From: Myxococcales bacterium
GTDB taxonomy: Bacteria; Myxococcota; Myxococcia; Myxococcales; Myxococcaceae
Direction: 5' to 3'
NCBI GenBank assembly: GCA_020846875.1
Contig: JADLDB010000119.1
Coordinates: 1-61,220 of the forward strand
DNA: 61,220 nt
Positions 26,358 through 35,934 of this stretch are shown here, piece by piece. The notes under the pieces were generated by a model. It was not told the origin of the DNA. It worked only from the letters and a program-made list of their open reading frames with translations, and did no database searches. Each line of letters opens with the position of its first letter. Position 1 is the stretch's first letter. The translations under genes were made by a program, and so were the position numbers.

Positions 26358-27653
26358 CTACTTCCCCAACAACGAGCGCGCCCGCAAGGTGACCCGCTCC
26401 AGCGACCTCCGCGCCGACCGGGGGCCCACCGCGACGACGGCCAGGGTGTCCGCGACCAGGTACTCGCGCGCCACCCGCTTGAGCTCCGCCAGCGTCACCG
26501 CGTTCGCCTCGTCGATCCGCTGCGCGAAGCTCTCCGGCTTGCGGAACAGCCGCGTTCCGCCAAACCAGCCGCAGAGATCCGCCGGTGAGTCGAGCAGGAA
26601 GTCCACGTGCATCGCGTGGCGCTGCTTCGCCCGGCGCAGCTCCTCCGGCGTCACCCGCCCGGCGCGCAGCGTCGCCAGCGTCTCCAGCACCTCCTCCACC
26701 ACCTTCCCCAGTTGCTTCGGCGCCGCCGCCCCGTCCACCTCGAACGATCCCGCGTCGTGGAACACCTCCACCGTCGCGCCGATCGAGTACGCCAGCCCCC
26801 GCTTCTCCACCACGTTGTACGGCAGGCGGCTCGACAGCCCGTCATCCAAGACCCGCCGCAGCATGGACAGCGCCGCGAAGTCCGGGTGCGCGTCCGACAC
26901 GGCCGGGAACGTCAGGCGGAACTCCACCTGCGCCTCCTCCAGCGACACGTACTTGAGCGTCGGCCCCTCGCGCCTCGTCGGCGGCGCCGGCGCCTCGGTG
27001 AGGGCGCTTCCCCCGGGGAGGTGCCGGAACGCCCGCGCCACCTCCTCCACCACCCGCCGGTGCTTCACCGGCCCCGCCACCGCCACCACCACGTTCCCCG
27101 TCACGTAGGCCGCCTCGAAGTGCCGCCGCACCTGCCGCGCCGTCATCGCCTTCACCGTCTGCGGCGTCCCGGCGATCTTCAGGGCCAGCGGGTGCTTCCC
27201 GTAGACGAGCCGCTTCGACAGGTTGTCCACGTCGATGTCCCGCCCGCGCTCGTCCACCTCGTCCAGCATCTCTTCGAGGATGATCTTCTTCTCCGTCTCC
27301 AACTGCACCAGCCGCGGGCGCGCCAGCATGTCCCCGAGGATCCCCAGCGCCACCGGCACGCCGTCGGGGTGCGTCGGCGTATAGAAGAAGCTCGAGTCGC
27401 GCATGGTGACGGCGTTCAAGTTGCCGCCCACCGCCTCCACCGCCGCGTTCATCTTCACCGAGTCCGGGAAGCGCCGGCTGCCCCGGAAGAAGAGGTGCTC
27501 CAGCAGGTGGCTCACCCCGTTGCTCTCTTCGTCCTCGTGCCGGCTGCCCACCCGCACGTACGCCGAGCACATCGCGCTGTGCAGGTGCGGCGTCTCAACC
27601 GTCACCACGGTGAGGTCCGACGGCAGCTTCTCCTCGAAGGCGAGCGCGCTCAC
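26358..27653 (-). CDS. M16 (insulinase/pitrilysin-like) zinc peptidase
   Basis: 431 residues, GTG start. The zinc site HLLEH is at residues 49-53 with the third ligand in EEMLDE (Glu128), so this is the active subunit type. The second half carries the Arg/Tyr block (KRGLAYSIGATV) that closes on the substrate. No signal peptide is visible, suggesting a cytoplasmic processing peptidase; several M16B proteins occur as an active/inactive pair, but only one gene is present here. Its start overlaps the sensor kinase stop, so it is co-translated with the kinase. Confidence 0.9.
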   Translation of the reverse strand: MSALAFEEKLPSDLTVVTVETPHLHSAMCSAYVRVGSRHEDEESNGVSHLLEHLFFRGSRRFPDSVKMNAAVEAVGGNLNAVTMRDSSFFYTPTHPDGVPVALGILGDMLARPRLVQLETEKKIILEEMLDEVDERGRDIDVDNLSKRLVYGKHPLALKIAGTPQTVKAMTARQVRRHFEAAYVTGNVVVAVAGPVKHRRVVEEVARAFRHLPGGSALTEAPAPPTRREGPTLKYVSLEEAQVEFRLTFPAVSDAHPDFAALSMLRRVLDDGLSSRLPYNVVEKRGLAYSIGATVEVFHDAGSFEVDGAAAPKQLGKVVEEVLETLATLRAGRVTPEELRRAKQRHAMHVDFLLDSPADLCGWFGGTRLFRKPESFAQRIDEANAVTLAELKRVAREYLVADTLAVVAVGPRSARRSLERVTLRARSLLGK

Positions 27654-29206
27654 GCGGCCGGCAGCGTAATCACGAACGTCGTCCCGTGCCCGGGCTCACT
27701 CGTCACGGCGATCCGCCCGCCGTGCGCCTCGACGATCTGTCTGGACAACGACAGCCCCAGCCCGGTGCCGCCTTCCTTGGTGGTGAAGAAGGGCTCGAAC
27801 AGGCGCTCCTGCACGTCGGCGCTCATACCCGGTCCCGAGTCCTTCACCGCGATCTCCACCGTCCCGTTCTCCCGGTGCGCCGACAGCTTGAGCTCGCCGC
27901 CCTCCGCCATCGCCTCGCGCGCGTTGCGGACCAGGTTCACGAAGACCTGCCGCAGCTGCGCCTCGTCCGCTCTCACCGCCAGCTCGCCCGCGCCCCACTC
28001 GCGGGCCACCGTCACCTTCGCCCGCTGCAGCTCCTCGGACGCGAAGTCCACCACCGAGTCCAGCAGGGGGACGACCTCTTCCTTGCGCAGCACCGGCGTG
28101 GGCAGCCGCGCCAGCCGCAGGTAGTCCTCGGTGATCTCCGTCACCCGATCCACCTCGCGGATCACCGCCGCCAGCAGCTCCTTCGCCTCCAGCGCCGCCT
28201 CCTTCGTGGCGAACGAGGCCGACTCCAACTGCTCCTGGAGCATCTCCACGTTGAGGCCGATCGACGACAGGGGGTTGCGCACCTCGTGCGCCACCTGTGC
28301 GGACACCCGCCCCATCGCCGCGAGGCGCTCGGCGCGCAAGAGCTCCTGCTGCTTCTGCTTGAGCTGGGCCTCGCGCTCCTTGAGCGCCCGGGCCATCGCG
28401 TCGAACTCCCGCGCCAGCACGGCGATCTCGTCTTCCCCCTGTATGCCCAGCTTCGCCTCGTAGTCGCCGCGGCCGATCCGCGACACGCCTTCGATCAACG
28501 TCCGCACGGGCCTCAGGCTGCGCGAGGCCAGGCCCGTGGCGAGCAGCCCCACGATGATCGCCACCACCGGCAGGACGATGATCGCCACGCCGGTGCGCCG
28601 CTCGCGCTCCTGGGCCTGCCGCACCCGCTCGTGGATCCGCGCCTCCAGCGAGCCGTGCTGCAGGCGGATCATCGACGACAGCGCGTTCTCCAGTTGCTGC
28701 AGCCGATCGAGCCGGGCGCGCGCCTTCTCCCAGTCAGGGGCCGGCGACTCCAGCAGCACGTACACCTCGTCCGCCTCCTCCTCGTACTCCCGGAAGCGCG
28801 CCTTGAGCTCGCCGAACTTCTTCACCACCTCCACCACGTAGGGCCGCTCGCTGTCGGGGGCGAACTCCAGCAGCCGGGTGGCCGTCGCCTGCGCGTCGTC
28901 CAGCTTCTGGGCCATCAGCCCGGGGAAATAGAGGCGCGCCAGGCGGATCAACGCCCGCCGCGTCTCCACGCTCTGCTCCTCCCGCAACCGCTCCGTGTCC
29001 TTGGCCTGGTTCGCCTGGAACGTCTCAATCGCCGCGACCGTCTGAGACAGCCGCAGGTACCCCTCGCTCACCAGGCGGATCTCCACCTGGCTGCGGCGGA
29101 GCTCGGACACCGAGAAGAGCGACACCGCTCCGAAGGTGACCAGCACCACCGCATACCCCAGGAAGATCCGGGTGGTGAGCGACAGCTTCAAGGTGAGTGG
29201 CGACAT
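27650..29206 (-). CDS. Membrane sensor histidine kinase
   Basis: 518 residues. TM1 near 13-33, a helical periplasmic domain (36-205) with a coiled-coil look, TM2 near 206-228, HAMP domain, a coiled coil, then HisKA with the phosphoacceptor His307 in AHEVRNPLSS, followed by the N-box (LVRNAREAMAEG), G1 (DSGPGM) and G2 (GTGLGLSLS) of the ATPase domain. The sensing domain resembles four-helix-bundle sensors of the MCP/NtrY type. No response regulator is adjacent. It overlaps the M16 peptidase gene, linking a sensor with a protease. Confidence 0.93.
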   Translation of the reverse strand: MSPLTLKLSLTTRIFLGYAVVLVTFGAVSLFSVSELRRSQVEIRLVSEGYLRLSQTVAAIETFQANQAKDTERLREEQSVETRRALIRLARLYFPGLMAQKLDDAQATATRLLEFAPDSERPYVVEVVKKFGELKARFREYEEEADEVYVLLESPAPDWEKARARLDRLQQLENALSSMIRLQHGSLEARIHERVRQAQERERRTGVAIIVLPVVAIIVGLLATGLASRSLRPVRTLIEGVSRIGRGDYEAKLGIQGEDEIAVLAREFDAMARALKEREAQLKQKQQELLRAERLAAMGRVSAQVAHEVRNPLSSIGLNVEMLQEQLESASFATKEAALEAKELLAAVIREVDRVTEITEDYLRLARLPTPVLRKEEVVPLLDSVVDFASEELQRAKVTVAREWGAGELAVRADEAQLRQVFVNLVRNAREAMAEGGELKLSAHRENGTVEIAVKDSGPGMSADVQERLFEPFFTTKEGGTGLGLSLSRQIVEAHGGRIAVTSEPGHGTTFVITLPAA

Positions 29207-29274
29207 TGACCGGACAGGTCGGTGAGGGGTACGGTGCGCCGGCTAAACAGTTGTTTTATCAGTTGATTCCATTC

Positions 29275-30711
29275 ATGTCCCGTCCCATTACCATCGCGAG
29301 TCTCGCGGCGGTCCTCAGCGCGTCGGCGGTTGCCGCTGAGAAGCCCCGCGTCCTGGTGGTGCCCTTCGTCGCCGGCAACGGCGCGTCGGACGCCGCCGCG
29401 TCCCGTTTCACCACCCTCTTCAACGACGAGCTGAAGACGCGCGGCGACGCCCTGGAGGTGATCGCCGCGCCCGCCACGCGCGCGCCGCCGCCGGAGAAGG
29501 CGGGGGCTTCCTCGTCGAAGCGCGGGCCCAGCGCGGAGGCCACGGCCGCCCTCGAGTCGGGGAACAAGGCCTTCGACGAGCTGCGCTTCGAGGACGCGAT
29601 CGCTGGCTTCAGGAAGGGCATCGCGGTGATGCTCGCGGATCCCGCGACCGCCGACTACGAGGCCGTCACCGACTCGTACGTGAAGCTGGCCGCCGCCTGC
29701 TTCCGCAAGGGCGAGGAGAAGGAGGCCAAGGGCACGCTGCTCGATCTCGCCCGCTTCGCCCCGTCCTACGCGCTCCCCCCCGGCTACCCGCCCGTCTTCC
29801 AGCGCGAGTTCGAGAAGGCGAAGAAGCGCCTCGACAAGCAGCCCAAGGGACAGGTCTCCATCGAGGGCCCGGCCGGCGCCACCGCGTTCCTCGACGGGCG
29901 CGATCTGGGGATGGTGCCCGTGCTGGAGGAGAGCGTGCCTGCCGGCCCCCACTACGTGAAGGTGGAGGGCGGGAAAGGCGATCGCTTCGGCCAGGTGATC
30001 GACCTGAAGGGCGCGCTGGTGAAGGTGAAGGCCAGCTTCTCTTCCGGCGGCGGCGCCAGCGAGCGCGCGCCGGTGACGGGCCCGGTGGATCCGAAGATCT
30101 CCAGCGTGATCGACGACGCCACCGCGCAGCGGCTGGCCGGGTACCTCAAGTCCACCAACGCCGAGTACGCGGTGGTGGGCTACGTGTACAAGACGGGCGA
30201 CACGCAGCTCACCTGCGGCGCCGCGCTGTACTCGGTGAAGAAGAGCGCCTTCGCCCCGCTCGAGCCGGTGGGCTTCGACACCGACGTGCTGACCGCCAAC
30301 CCCGAGGCCTTCAAGCTGGCCGACGCGCTGGTGCTCAAGCTGTCCACCTTCGGCGCCTCCGCCTCGCTGCCGCTCAACCTGGCGAGCAAGCCGGCCAGAG
30401 CGGGCACCAGCGGGGTGGCGGTGGCGGCCGTCAAGCCGACCGATCCGGACGACGTGGAGGCCGCCACGCCCCAGTCCCGCAAGCCCGTGCTGACGCCCAC
30501 CGAGAAGCCGGTGGAGGAGGGCCCGGTGCTGGATCCCAACGAGCACGTGGCCGAGAAGCCCCCCGAGGTGAAGTCGTCGGGGGGCGGCGTGCCGACCTGG
30601 GTGTGGGTGGTGGCGGGCGTCGCCGTGGCCGGCGGGGCGGCGGTAGGTGGTTACTTCGCCATCAGCGCGGCGACCAAGCCCGTCACGGGAACGGTGACGG
30701 CGACGTGGTGA
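29275..30711 (+). CDS. PEGA-domain protein with signal peptide and C-terminal membrane anchor
   Basis: 478 residues from the ATG at 29275. A signal peptide (1-21, ending AVAAEKP) precedes a domain with the strand RVLVVPFVAG, a TPR-like helical part (AALESGNKAFDELRFEDAI), a PEGA domain (GQVSIEGPAGATAFLDGRDL), a linker rich in Pro, Glu and Lys, and a transmembrane helix near 442-468 (PTWVWVVAGVAVAGGAAVGG). PEGA domains occur in surface-associated myxobacterial proteins. It probably forms part of an envelope assembly. The stop overlaps an in-frame GTG upstream of the kelch gene. The divergent histidine kinase starts 69 bases away. Confidence 0.8.
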   Translation: MSRPITIASLAAVLSASAVAAEKPRVLVVPFVAGNGASDAAASRFTTLFNDELKTRGDALEVIAAPATRAPPPEKAGASSSKRGPSAEATAALESGNKAFDELRFEDAIAGFRKGIAVMLADPATADYEAVTDSYVKLAAACFRKGEEKEAKGTLLDLARFAPSYALPPGYPPVFQREFEKAKKRLDKQPKGQVSIEGPAGATAFLDGRDLGMVPVLEESVPAGPHYVKVEGGKGDRFGQVIDLKGALVKVKASFSSGGGASERAPVTGPVDPKISSVIDDATAQRLAGYLKSTNAEYAVVGYVYKTGDTQLTCGAALYSVKKSAFAPLEPVGFDTDVLTANPEAFKLADALVLKLSTFGASASLPLNLASKPARAGTSGVAVAAVKPTDPDDVEAATPQSRKPVLTPTEKPVEEGPVLDPNEHVAEKPPEVKSSGGGVPTWVWVVAGVAVAGGAAVGGYFAISAATKPVTGTVTATW

Positions 30712-30728
30712 TCGGGGTGCTCAGAGAC

Positions 30729-32333
30729 ATGCGACGTGTTGCGGTGGCCTTCGTGGCGCTCCTGGCGCTGGCCGGGTGTGGTCCGAAGGAGATCAACTAC
30801 CAGGTGCAGATCATCACTCAGACTTGCGACGCCACGGTCGATCCCTTCGAGGGGGTGCAGTTCCTCAGGGTGGTGGTCCGCGGCATGGACCTCAACCCTC
30901 CGCTGGAGGCGGTCAGCAGCGCCAACCCGTCGACGCGGCAGGTGACGATCCCGCAGATCCCGCCCGGCCCTCAGCGCGTGGTGGAGGTGCGCGGCTACGA
31001 CGGCGATCCGCTGTCCGGCAGCGCCAGGGTGCTGTCGATGGGCAAGTCGCTCGCCTTCGACGTCCCCGACGTGGTGCCCGACGATCTGATGGGCGGCGGC
31101 GTCGAGGTGAAGGTCTTCCTGCGCAAGGTGAACGCCTTCTCGCCCATCGTCTCTGCAGCGGCGCCCACCCAGTGCGAGCGGATGAAGGTGGCCCGCGCCG
31201 GCCACACGGCCACCGAGCTCAAGAGCGGAAAAGTCTTCATCGCGGGCGGCTTCAACTTCAAGCCCGGCAGCCCGGAGAAGGTCGCGCTGGCCGACACCGA
31301 GGTCTACAACCCGGCCACCGGCACCTTCGAGCCGACCAAGGACATGTCCATCACGTCCTCTGGCTCGCTGACCCGGCTGCCGGTCGCCTTCCATACCGCG
31401 ACGCGGCTCACGACCGGACAGGTCCTGCTGTGGGGAGGCGAGCTCTACGTGGGGGGCGTCAACAACACGGTGACGCCGCGCGCGCAGATCCTCCTCTACG
31501 ACAGCGAGTCGGATCGCTTCCAACCCTTCCCCAGCCGGATGAACCCGAGCGCCTACACGCGCTCGCGTCACAGCGCCGCGGTGGATCGCAACGGCAAGGT
31601 GCTGATCGTCGGCGGCTACACCCGGGTCAGCGCGCTGACGCCGATCAACCAGGTGGAGTGGTTCGATCTCTCCGACAGCCAGTACAAGGTGGTGGACGGC
31701 GTCAACCTGCCGCGGATCGACGCCTCGGTGACGGCGGTGAAGCAGGGCGAGTTCATCGCGGTGGCCGGCGGCCGGGACGAGAGCGGCATGCGGAACGAAG
31801 TGGTCTTCTTCAAGTTCAACGGCACCACCTTCGCGCAGCAGTCGCTGGCGAACCCGCCCAGGCTGGCGGATCCCGGCCGGCGCTCGGCGGGCGTGGCGCC
31901 CCTGCGGGACAACGCCGACATGATCCTGGTGGGCGGCTACAGCGATCCCGCGCTGGTCAGCCCGGTGGCCTCGTCCGAGATCATCTCCAGCCAGAGCGCG
32001 ACGGTGACGATGGGCCCCAACGTCGGCTCGCGCGGCGACATCTGCGCGGTGACGATGCAGGACGGCACGGTGCTGGCGGTGGGCGGGCGCACGTCGCTCA
32101 TGCCGTCCAGCTCCGGCACGTCGGATCCCACCTCCTCGCTGATCAAGGTGAGCGAGCAGGGGGGGGTGACCAGCCTGGGCGGGCCGAGCCTCACGGTGGG
32201 CCGCTACGCGCACACCTGCACGGCGCTCCAGGACGGCACGGTGCTGGTGACCGGCGGGATCAACGAGATCGCCGGCGGCGCGCAGGAGATCCTCCAGGAC
32301 GCCTACATCTACCAGCCGGCGCCGGTGGACTAA
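30729..32333 (+). CDS. Kelch-repeat lipoprotein
   Basis: 534 residues from the ATG at 30729; a GTG at 30708 that overlaps the upstream stop is an alternative. The lipobox LALAGC (residues 13-18) marks a lipoprotein. A first domain of about 110 residues is beta-rich, then repeats such as ARAGHTATELKSGKVFIAGG and SRHSAAVDRNGKVLIVGG build a kelch beta-propeller of about six blades. Such proteins are common extracellular proteins in Myxococcota. It is probably co-transcribed with the PEGA gene. The next gene is convergent with only two bases between the stops, so no terminator fits. Confidence 0.85.
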   Translation: MRRVAVAFVALLALAGCGPKEINYQVQIITQTCDATVDPFEGVQFLRVVVRGMDLNPPLEAVSSANPSTRQVTIPQIPPGPQRVVEVRGYDGDPLSGSARVLSMGKSLAFDVPDVVPDDLMGGGVEVKVFLRKVNAFSPIVSAAAPTQCERMKVARAGHTATELKSGKVFIAGGFNFKPGSPEKVALADTEVYNPATGTFEPTKDMSITSSGSLTRLPVAFHTATRLTTGQVLLWGGELYVGGVNNTVTPRAQILLYDSESDRFQPFPSRMNPSAYTRSRHSAAVDRNGKVLIVGGYTRVSALTPINQVEWFDLSDSQYKVVDGVNLPRIDASVTAVKQGEFIAVAGGRDESGMRNEVVFFKFNGTTFAQQSLANPPRLADPGRRSAGVAPLRDNADMILVGGYSDPALVSPVASSEIISSQSATVTMGPNVGSRGDICAVTMQDGTVLAVGGRTSLMPSSSGTSDPTSSLIKVSEQGGVTSLGGPSLTVGRYAHTCTALQDGTVLVTGGINEIAGGAQEILQDAYIYQPAPVD

Positions 32334-32335
32334 GG

Positions 32336-35266
32336 TCACTTCAGGGGGAAGTCGTCGTAGGCGCCGGATCCGTCCGCGTCCACCAGGATGGGGTTGGTGG
32401 CGGCGAAGGCGCGATCGGTCTTCGCCGTGCACACGCCTCCGGAGCAGCTCACGCCGTCCCACGCCAGCGGGCTCAAGGGCCGGCAGGCGGATCCCGCGCG
32501 CACCATGGCGACGAACCAGGTGTCGGCCGTGGGCGTGACGGTGAAGACCTCCGTGACGTGCACCCTGCGGGCGGCGAAGCCGTTGAGCCCGGGGACGGGC
32601 TCCAGGGTGAGCATCGTCGGATCCAGCGTCTGCTTCTGGTGGATGCGGGTGTCCGGCCACTCGGAGTTGGACTCGCCGTTGAGCGCCTCCCGACCGGCGG
32701 CGTGGGTGTAGAGCTCGATGGCGTCGAACTGCATCCACTCCGGGGCCTGTACGTCCACGGTGAGGCGCAGCTTCTCGCCCGCGCCGAGGGAAGCCGTCGC
32801 GCCCGCCTCAACCTCCGCGCCCACCGGCTGATCGCCCGCGTCGAGGCGCTGCGCCTTCACCGTGACGAAGGGGCCGTTGCCGAACACCGCTCTCCTCGCC
32901 TTGAGCGCGTCGCGGAACGCCGTGGCCGAGAACTGCGCCGGGCTGTCCACCCCCACCTGCGCCCAGGTCCGGCCGTAGCCGCCGGTGACGGCGCGCGCGT
33001 AGTGGGTGTCGGACGCCGCGGTGCCTGTCTTCACCCAGCCCTTCGAGAGGAAGGTCATCCAGTCGTTGAGGACGGCGTAGTTGGGCCCCACGCCGTTGAT
33101 CACCTCGAAGGCGTCGAAGTCGGTGCTGAACAGCTTCGTGTCGCCGGGCGTGGCCTGCGGGTGGGGCGCCTGGCGGAAGGCGGCTGGATCGGCGTGGGTC
33201 GCGCCGGTGGCCGTGTCCACCTTCACCTGGGTGAGCGCGCCGCCGGGGGATCCGCGCGGGTGGTTCATCTGGATCACCGCGCCGGGATCGCGCTCCCGCA
33301 GGCCCGCGTAGAGCTGATCGAGCCGCAGCGTGTCCCCGTCGCCCCCTGCCCAGTCGAAGGCGCCGCCGGTGATCCCCGCCTGCTTCTCGATGGGGTAGGT
33401 GTTGTGGTGCCCGAAGTCGAAGGGCGTCACCTCGCAGCCGATCATCGACGCCATCTGCGCGCCGAGGCCCAGCCCGTCGATCACCGGCTGGTAGTCAGTC
33501 AGGTAGTCGTGATCGGTCGACACCAGCACGTCCACGCCTTCCGCGGCGAAGGTGAGCGCCCGCTGCGCGTTGGAGACGGCGCTGTCGGGGCTGCCCATGG
33601 CGTGCACGTGGAGATCGGCGCTCATCCAGCCCGCAGTCGCGACGACGTGAGCCAGCGTGGCGGACAGGGCTTGATCTCCGGTGGAGAGATCGACCGCCTG
33701 GCCCACCAGCGGGAAGGTGTCGGGCCACGCGGAGTACTCCATGCCGTGCGTCACCAGCACCTGGTATTGCCCCGGCGGCACCGCCACCTCCGCGCGACCA
33801 TCGGCGCCCGCAAAGGCGATGGCCTGGACGTCGGACGGTTGGTCTTCCGTCTCGAAGTACGGGCGGTAGTCCAGGGCCTGCGGCGCGCACAGGCCCGTCG
33901 GGCAGCGCACCAGCACCTTGGCGGGCAGGGGCAGGCCGAACGGATCCTTCACCTCCACCGTGAGCGTACGCACGGCGCCCTGCTTCACGGTGACCGAGGT
34001 CGCTGCGCCGCCGGGGGCGGAGACGGCGGTCAACGGCTCGATCGCCCCACCGTGCGCCGCGGTGCCCACCAGGTAGTTGCCCGGCGGCAGATCGACCCGC
34101 GCCTTGCCTTGCTCGTCGGCCACCAACACCGTCACCGGAGAGGTGTCGGCCGCCCTGCGGATCGCCACCCGTCCCTGCGGCGCAGGCGTCCCGTCGGCCT
34201 TCTGCACGGTGACGTCGAGGCGCGACCTGGAGGCGGCCTCGTTGGCGAGGATCGCGCTGCTGATCTCCCCGAGATCCTTCCCCACGTAGAGATCGCGCAG
34301 GTACGTGCGCGACTGGCCCGCCAACACGCCGAAGCTGCCCGGCCGGCGGGTGGCGTTGGGATCCGTCCACGTCAGCAGGCCGGCCAGGTCCTCGCCGTCC
34401 GCCAGCACTCCGGCCACGCCGGCGACGAAGAGGAGCGCGTTGGTGGCGGGCGTCTTGTTCCCGGAGAACTTGTAGGCCCGGTAGCCGTAGGCCACCCCGT
34501 CGGCCTGGTAGCCGAACCACGGCGCGGGATCGACCAGGCACCCGTTGGTCCCCATCCCCTTCACGCAGCCGGAGGGGTTGAAGACCTCGCTCACGCCCCC
34601 GCGCTCGATGATGTCGCCCACCTGCATCACCACGTTGTCCTTCCCGGTGTTGCAGAAGGCTGACAGCGCGCGCACCCGCGTCTCCCCCGGCGAGAGCACG
34701 TAGTAGGTGGTCACGAGGAGCGGCAACGGCACGTTGGGGTTGCTCACCAGCCCGGCGCCCGGTCCCAGGTAGTCCTCCAGCACGCTGTCGACGTTGAAGT
34801 AGTCGATCACCGCGTCGGCGCCGGTGGCGGCGATCACCGCGTAGCCTCCGCGAGAGCCGTCCTCGAGGATCTCCACCTTGCTGACGTTGACGGTGCGGCC
34901 GAAGGCATGGAGCGGCTCCACCTTGCCCAACTGGTCGCGGCCACCGATGGCGCGGACGAGATCGGCGTCGATGATCGTCCCTCCGTAGGGCGTGGGAGAG
35001 ATGGTCCTCCCCGGCGCCTGGATCACCACGCGGATCCGATCGTTCGCCAGCAGGTAGTCGCCCACCACCCCCTGCGCCCAGTCGCCACCCACCAGTTGAT
35101 CCGCCGAGGCGACCCGCTTCGCCGCGGCGCCGGTGCCCACGTTGGAGAAGAGCTCCAGCGCCTGGAGATCGACGTCGCAGCGGCCCGTCGGCTCCGGCGG
35201 AGGGAGCGGCTTCTCGGGGCAGGCGGCGAGCAGCGCGACGAGGAAGAGGAGCAGGGGACTTCGCAT
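32336..35266 (-). CDS. PHP-domain (CehA/McbA-type) metallo-hydrolase lipoprotein
   Basis: 976 residues, exported as a lipoprotein (lipobox ALLAAC at residues 11-16). The N-terminal half (35-340) is a beta-rich domain of unknown type. Two carboxypeptidase-regulatory-like strands follow (350-430, 430-510). The catalytic PHP domain begins at residue 551 with DLHVHA and carries STDHDY (584-589), MNHPRG and SDTHY, the His/Asp set that binds the metals. CehA/McbA-type PHP proteins hydrolyse esters, phosphoesters or carbamates; the substrate here is unknown. A C-terminal beta domain ends DADGSGAYDDFPLK, a type of dockerin-like Ca loop. Confidence 0.85.
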   Translation of the reverse strand: MRSPLLLFLVALLAACPEKPLPPPEPTGRCDVDLQALELFSNVGTGAAAKRVASADQLVGGDWAQGVVGDYLLANDRIRVVIQAPGRTISPTPYGGTIIDADLVRAIGGRDQLGKVEPLHAFGRTVNVSKVEILEDGSRGGYAVIAATGADAVIDYFNVDSVLEDYLGPGAGLVSNPNVPLPLLVTTYYVLSPGETRVRALSAFCNTGKDNVVMQVGDIIERGGVSEVFNPSGCVKGMGTNGCLVDPAPWFGYQADGVAYGYRAYKFSGNKTPATNALLFVAGVAGVLADGEDLAGLLTWTDPNATRRPGSFGVLAGQSRTYLRDLYVGKDLGEISSAILANEAASRSRLDVTVQKADGTPAPQGRVAIRRAADTSPVTVLVADEQGKARVDLPPGNYLVGTAAHGGAIEPLTAVSAPGGAATSVTVKQGAVRTLTVEVKDPFGLPLPAKVLVRCPTGLCAPQALDYRPYFETEDQPSDVQAIAFAGADGRAEVAVPPGQYQVLVTHGMEYSAWPDTFPLVGQAVDLSTGDQALSATLAHVVATAGWMSADLHVHAMGSPDSAVSNAQRALTFAAEGVDVLVSTDHDYLTDYQPVIDGLGLGAQMASMIGCEVTPFDFGHHNTYPIEKQAGITGGAFDWAGGDGDTLRLDQLYAGLRERDPGAVIQMNHPRGSPGGALTQVKVDTATGATHADPAAFRQAPHPQATPGDTKLFSTDFDAFEVINGVGPNYAVLNDWMTFLSKGWVKTGTAASDTHYARAVTGGYGRTWAQVGVDSPAQFSATAFRDALKARRAVFGNGPFVTVKAQRLDAGDQPVGAEVEAGATASLGAGEKLRLTVDVQAPEWMQFDAIELYTHAAGREALNGESNSEWPDTRIHQKQTLDPTMLTLEPVPGLNGFAARRVHVTEVFTVTPTADTWFVAMVRAGSACRPLSPLAWDGVSCSGGVCTAKTDRAFAATNPILVDADGSGAYDDFPLK

Positions 35267-35349
35267 GCGCGTGAGTGTAGGCAGGATCTTGAGAGCTGCG
35301 TCACATGGCCGGTGCCCCGGTGAGGCGGCGCAGGTACGATGAGGCGCGC

Positions 35350-35922
35350 ATGGTCGAGCGGACCGAAGCGGAGCGGACGTATGCGGTGGAGTCGATGTAC
35401 CGGATCCGCGCCGTGGAGTCCCCGCCGGACGCCCAGGGCAAGCGCACCATCTGGCACCGGGGCGTGAAGGGCGCCGAGCTGGTCACCGAGGTGGACAGCG
35501 AGGGTCGCGTGTCTCGACACGAGCTCACGGTCTTCGACGAGCTGCTGGTGTGGGAACGCGACAAGGGCTTCCGCGCCGAGTCCGTGGAGAAGGACGGGGG
35601 CCACCCGGCGATGCCCCCGTCGGCGGTGATCGGCGAGGCCACGGGTGCGGCGGCGGGCGCGATCGACCGCGCCGCGAAGGCCCTGGCGGCGTACCGCGGC
35701 GACGACAAGATCATCGCCCACCTGCGGGAGCTGCTGGTGAAGGCGGTGAAGGGCCGCGCGATGTTCGAGGATCTGGGCGAGGTGACGCGCAGCGCCGGGA
35801 AGTTCGCCGAGGCGCTCCCGCCGCCGGCTCCGGCCCCTCCGAAGAGGCGCCCCGGGATGATCCTGGTGATCGCCGGGCTGGCGCTGGTGATCGCTGCGCT
35901 GGCGGTGTTGCTCACGAAGTAG
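35350..35922 (+). CDS. Hypothetical tail-anchored membrane protein
   Basis: 190 residues from the ATG at 35350. The soluble part is charged and mixed alpha/beta (ERTYAVESMYRIRAVESPP). A Pro-rich stretch (PPPAPAPPKRRPG) leads into a single C-terminal membrane helix (MILVIAGLALVIAALAVLL), so the protein is tail-anchored with the bulk in the cytoplasm. Upstream, TACGAT at 35335-35340 could be a -10 box very near the start. Function unknown. The aminotransferase gene follows after 12 bases. Confidence 0.6.
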   Translation: MVERTEAERTYAVESMYRIRAVESPPDAQGKRTIWHRGVKGAELVTEVDSEGRVSRHELTVFDELLVWERDKGFRAESVEKDGGHPAMPPSAVIGEATGAAAGAIDRAAKALAAYRGDDKIIAHLRELLVKAVKGRAMFEDLGEVTRSAGKFAEALPPPAPAPPKRRPGMILVIAGLALVIAALAVLLTK

Positions 35923-35934
35923 GGTGCGCTCCTC

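Noticed and set aside
30776-34663. 1295-codon plus-strand open frame running across the kelch and PHP genes
   Set aside because: It crosses two convergent real genes, is Arg/Gly/His-rich without motifs, and is explained by codon bias of the genes it overlaps.
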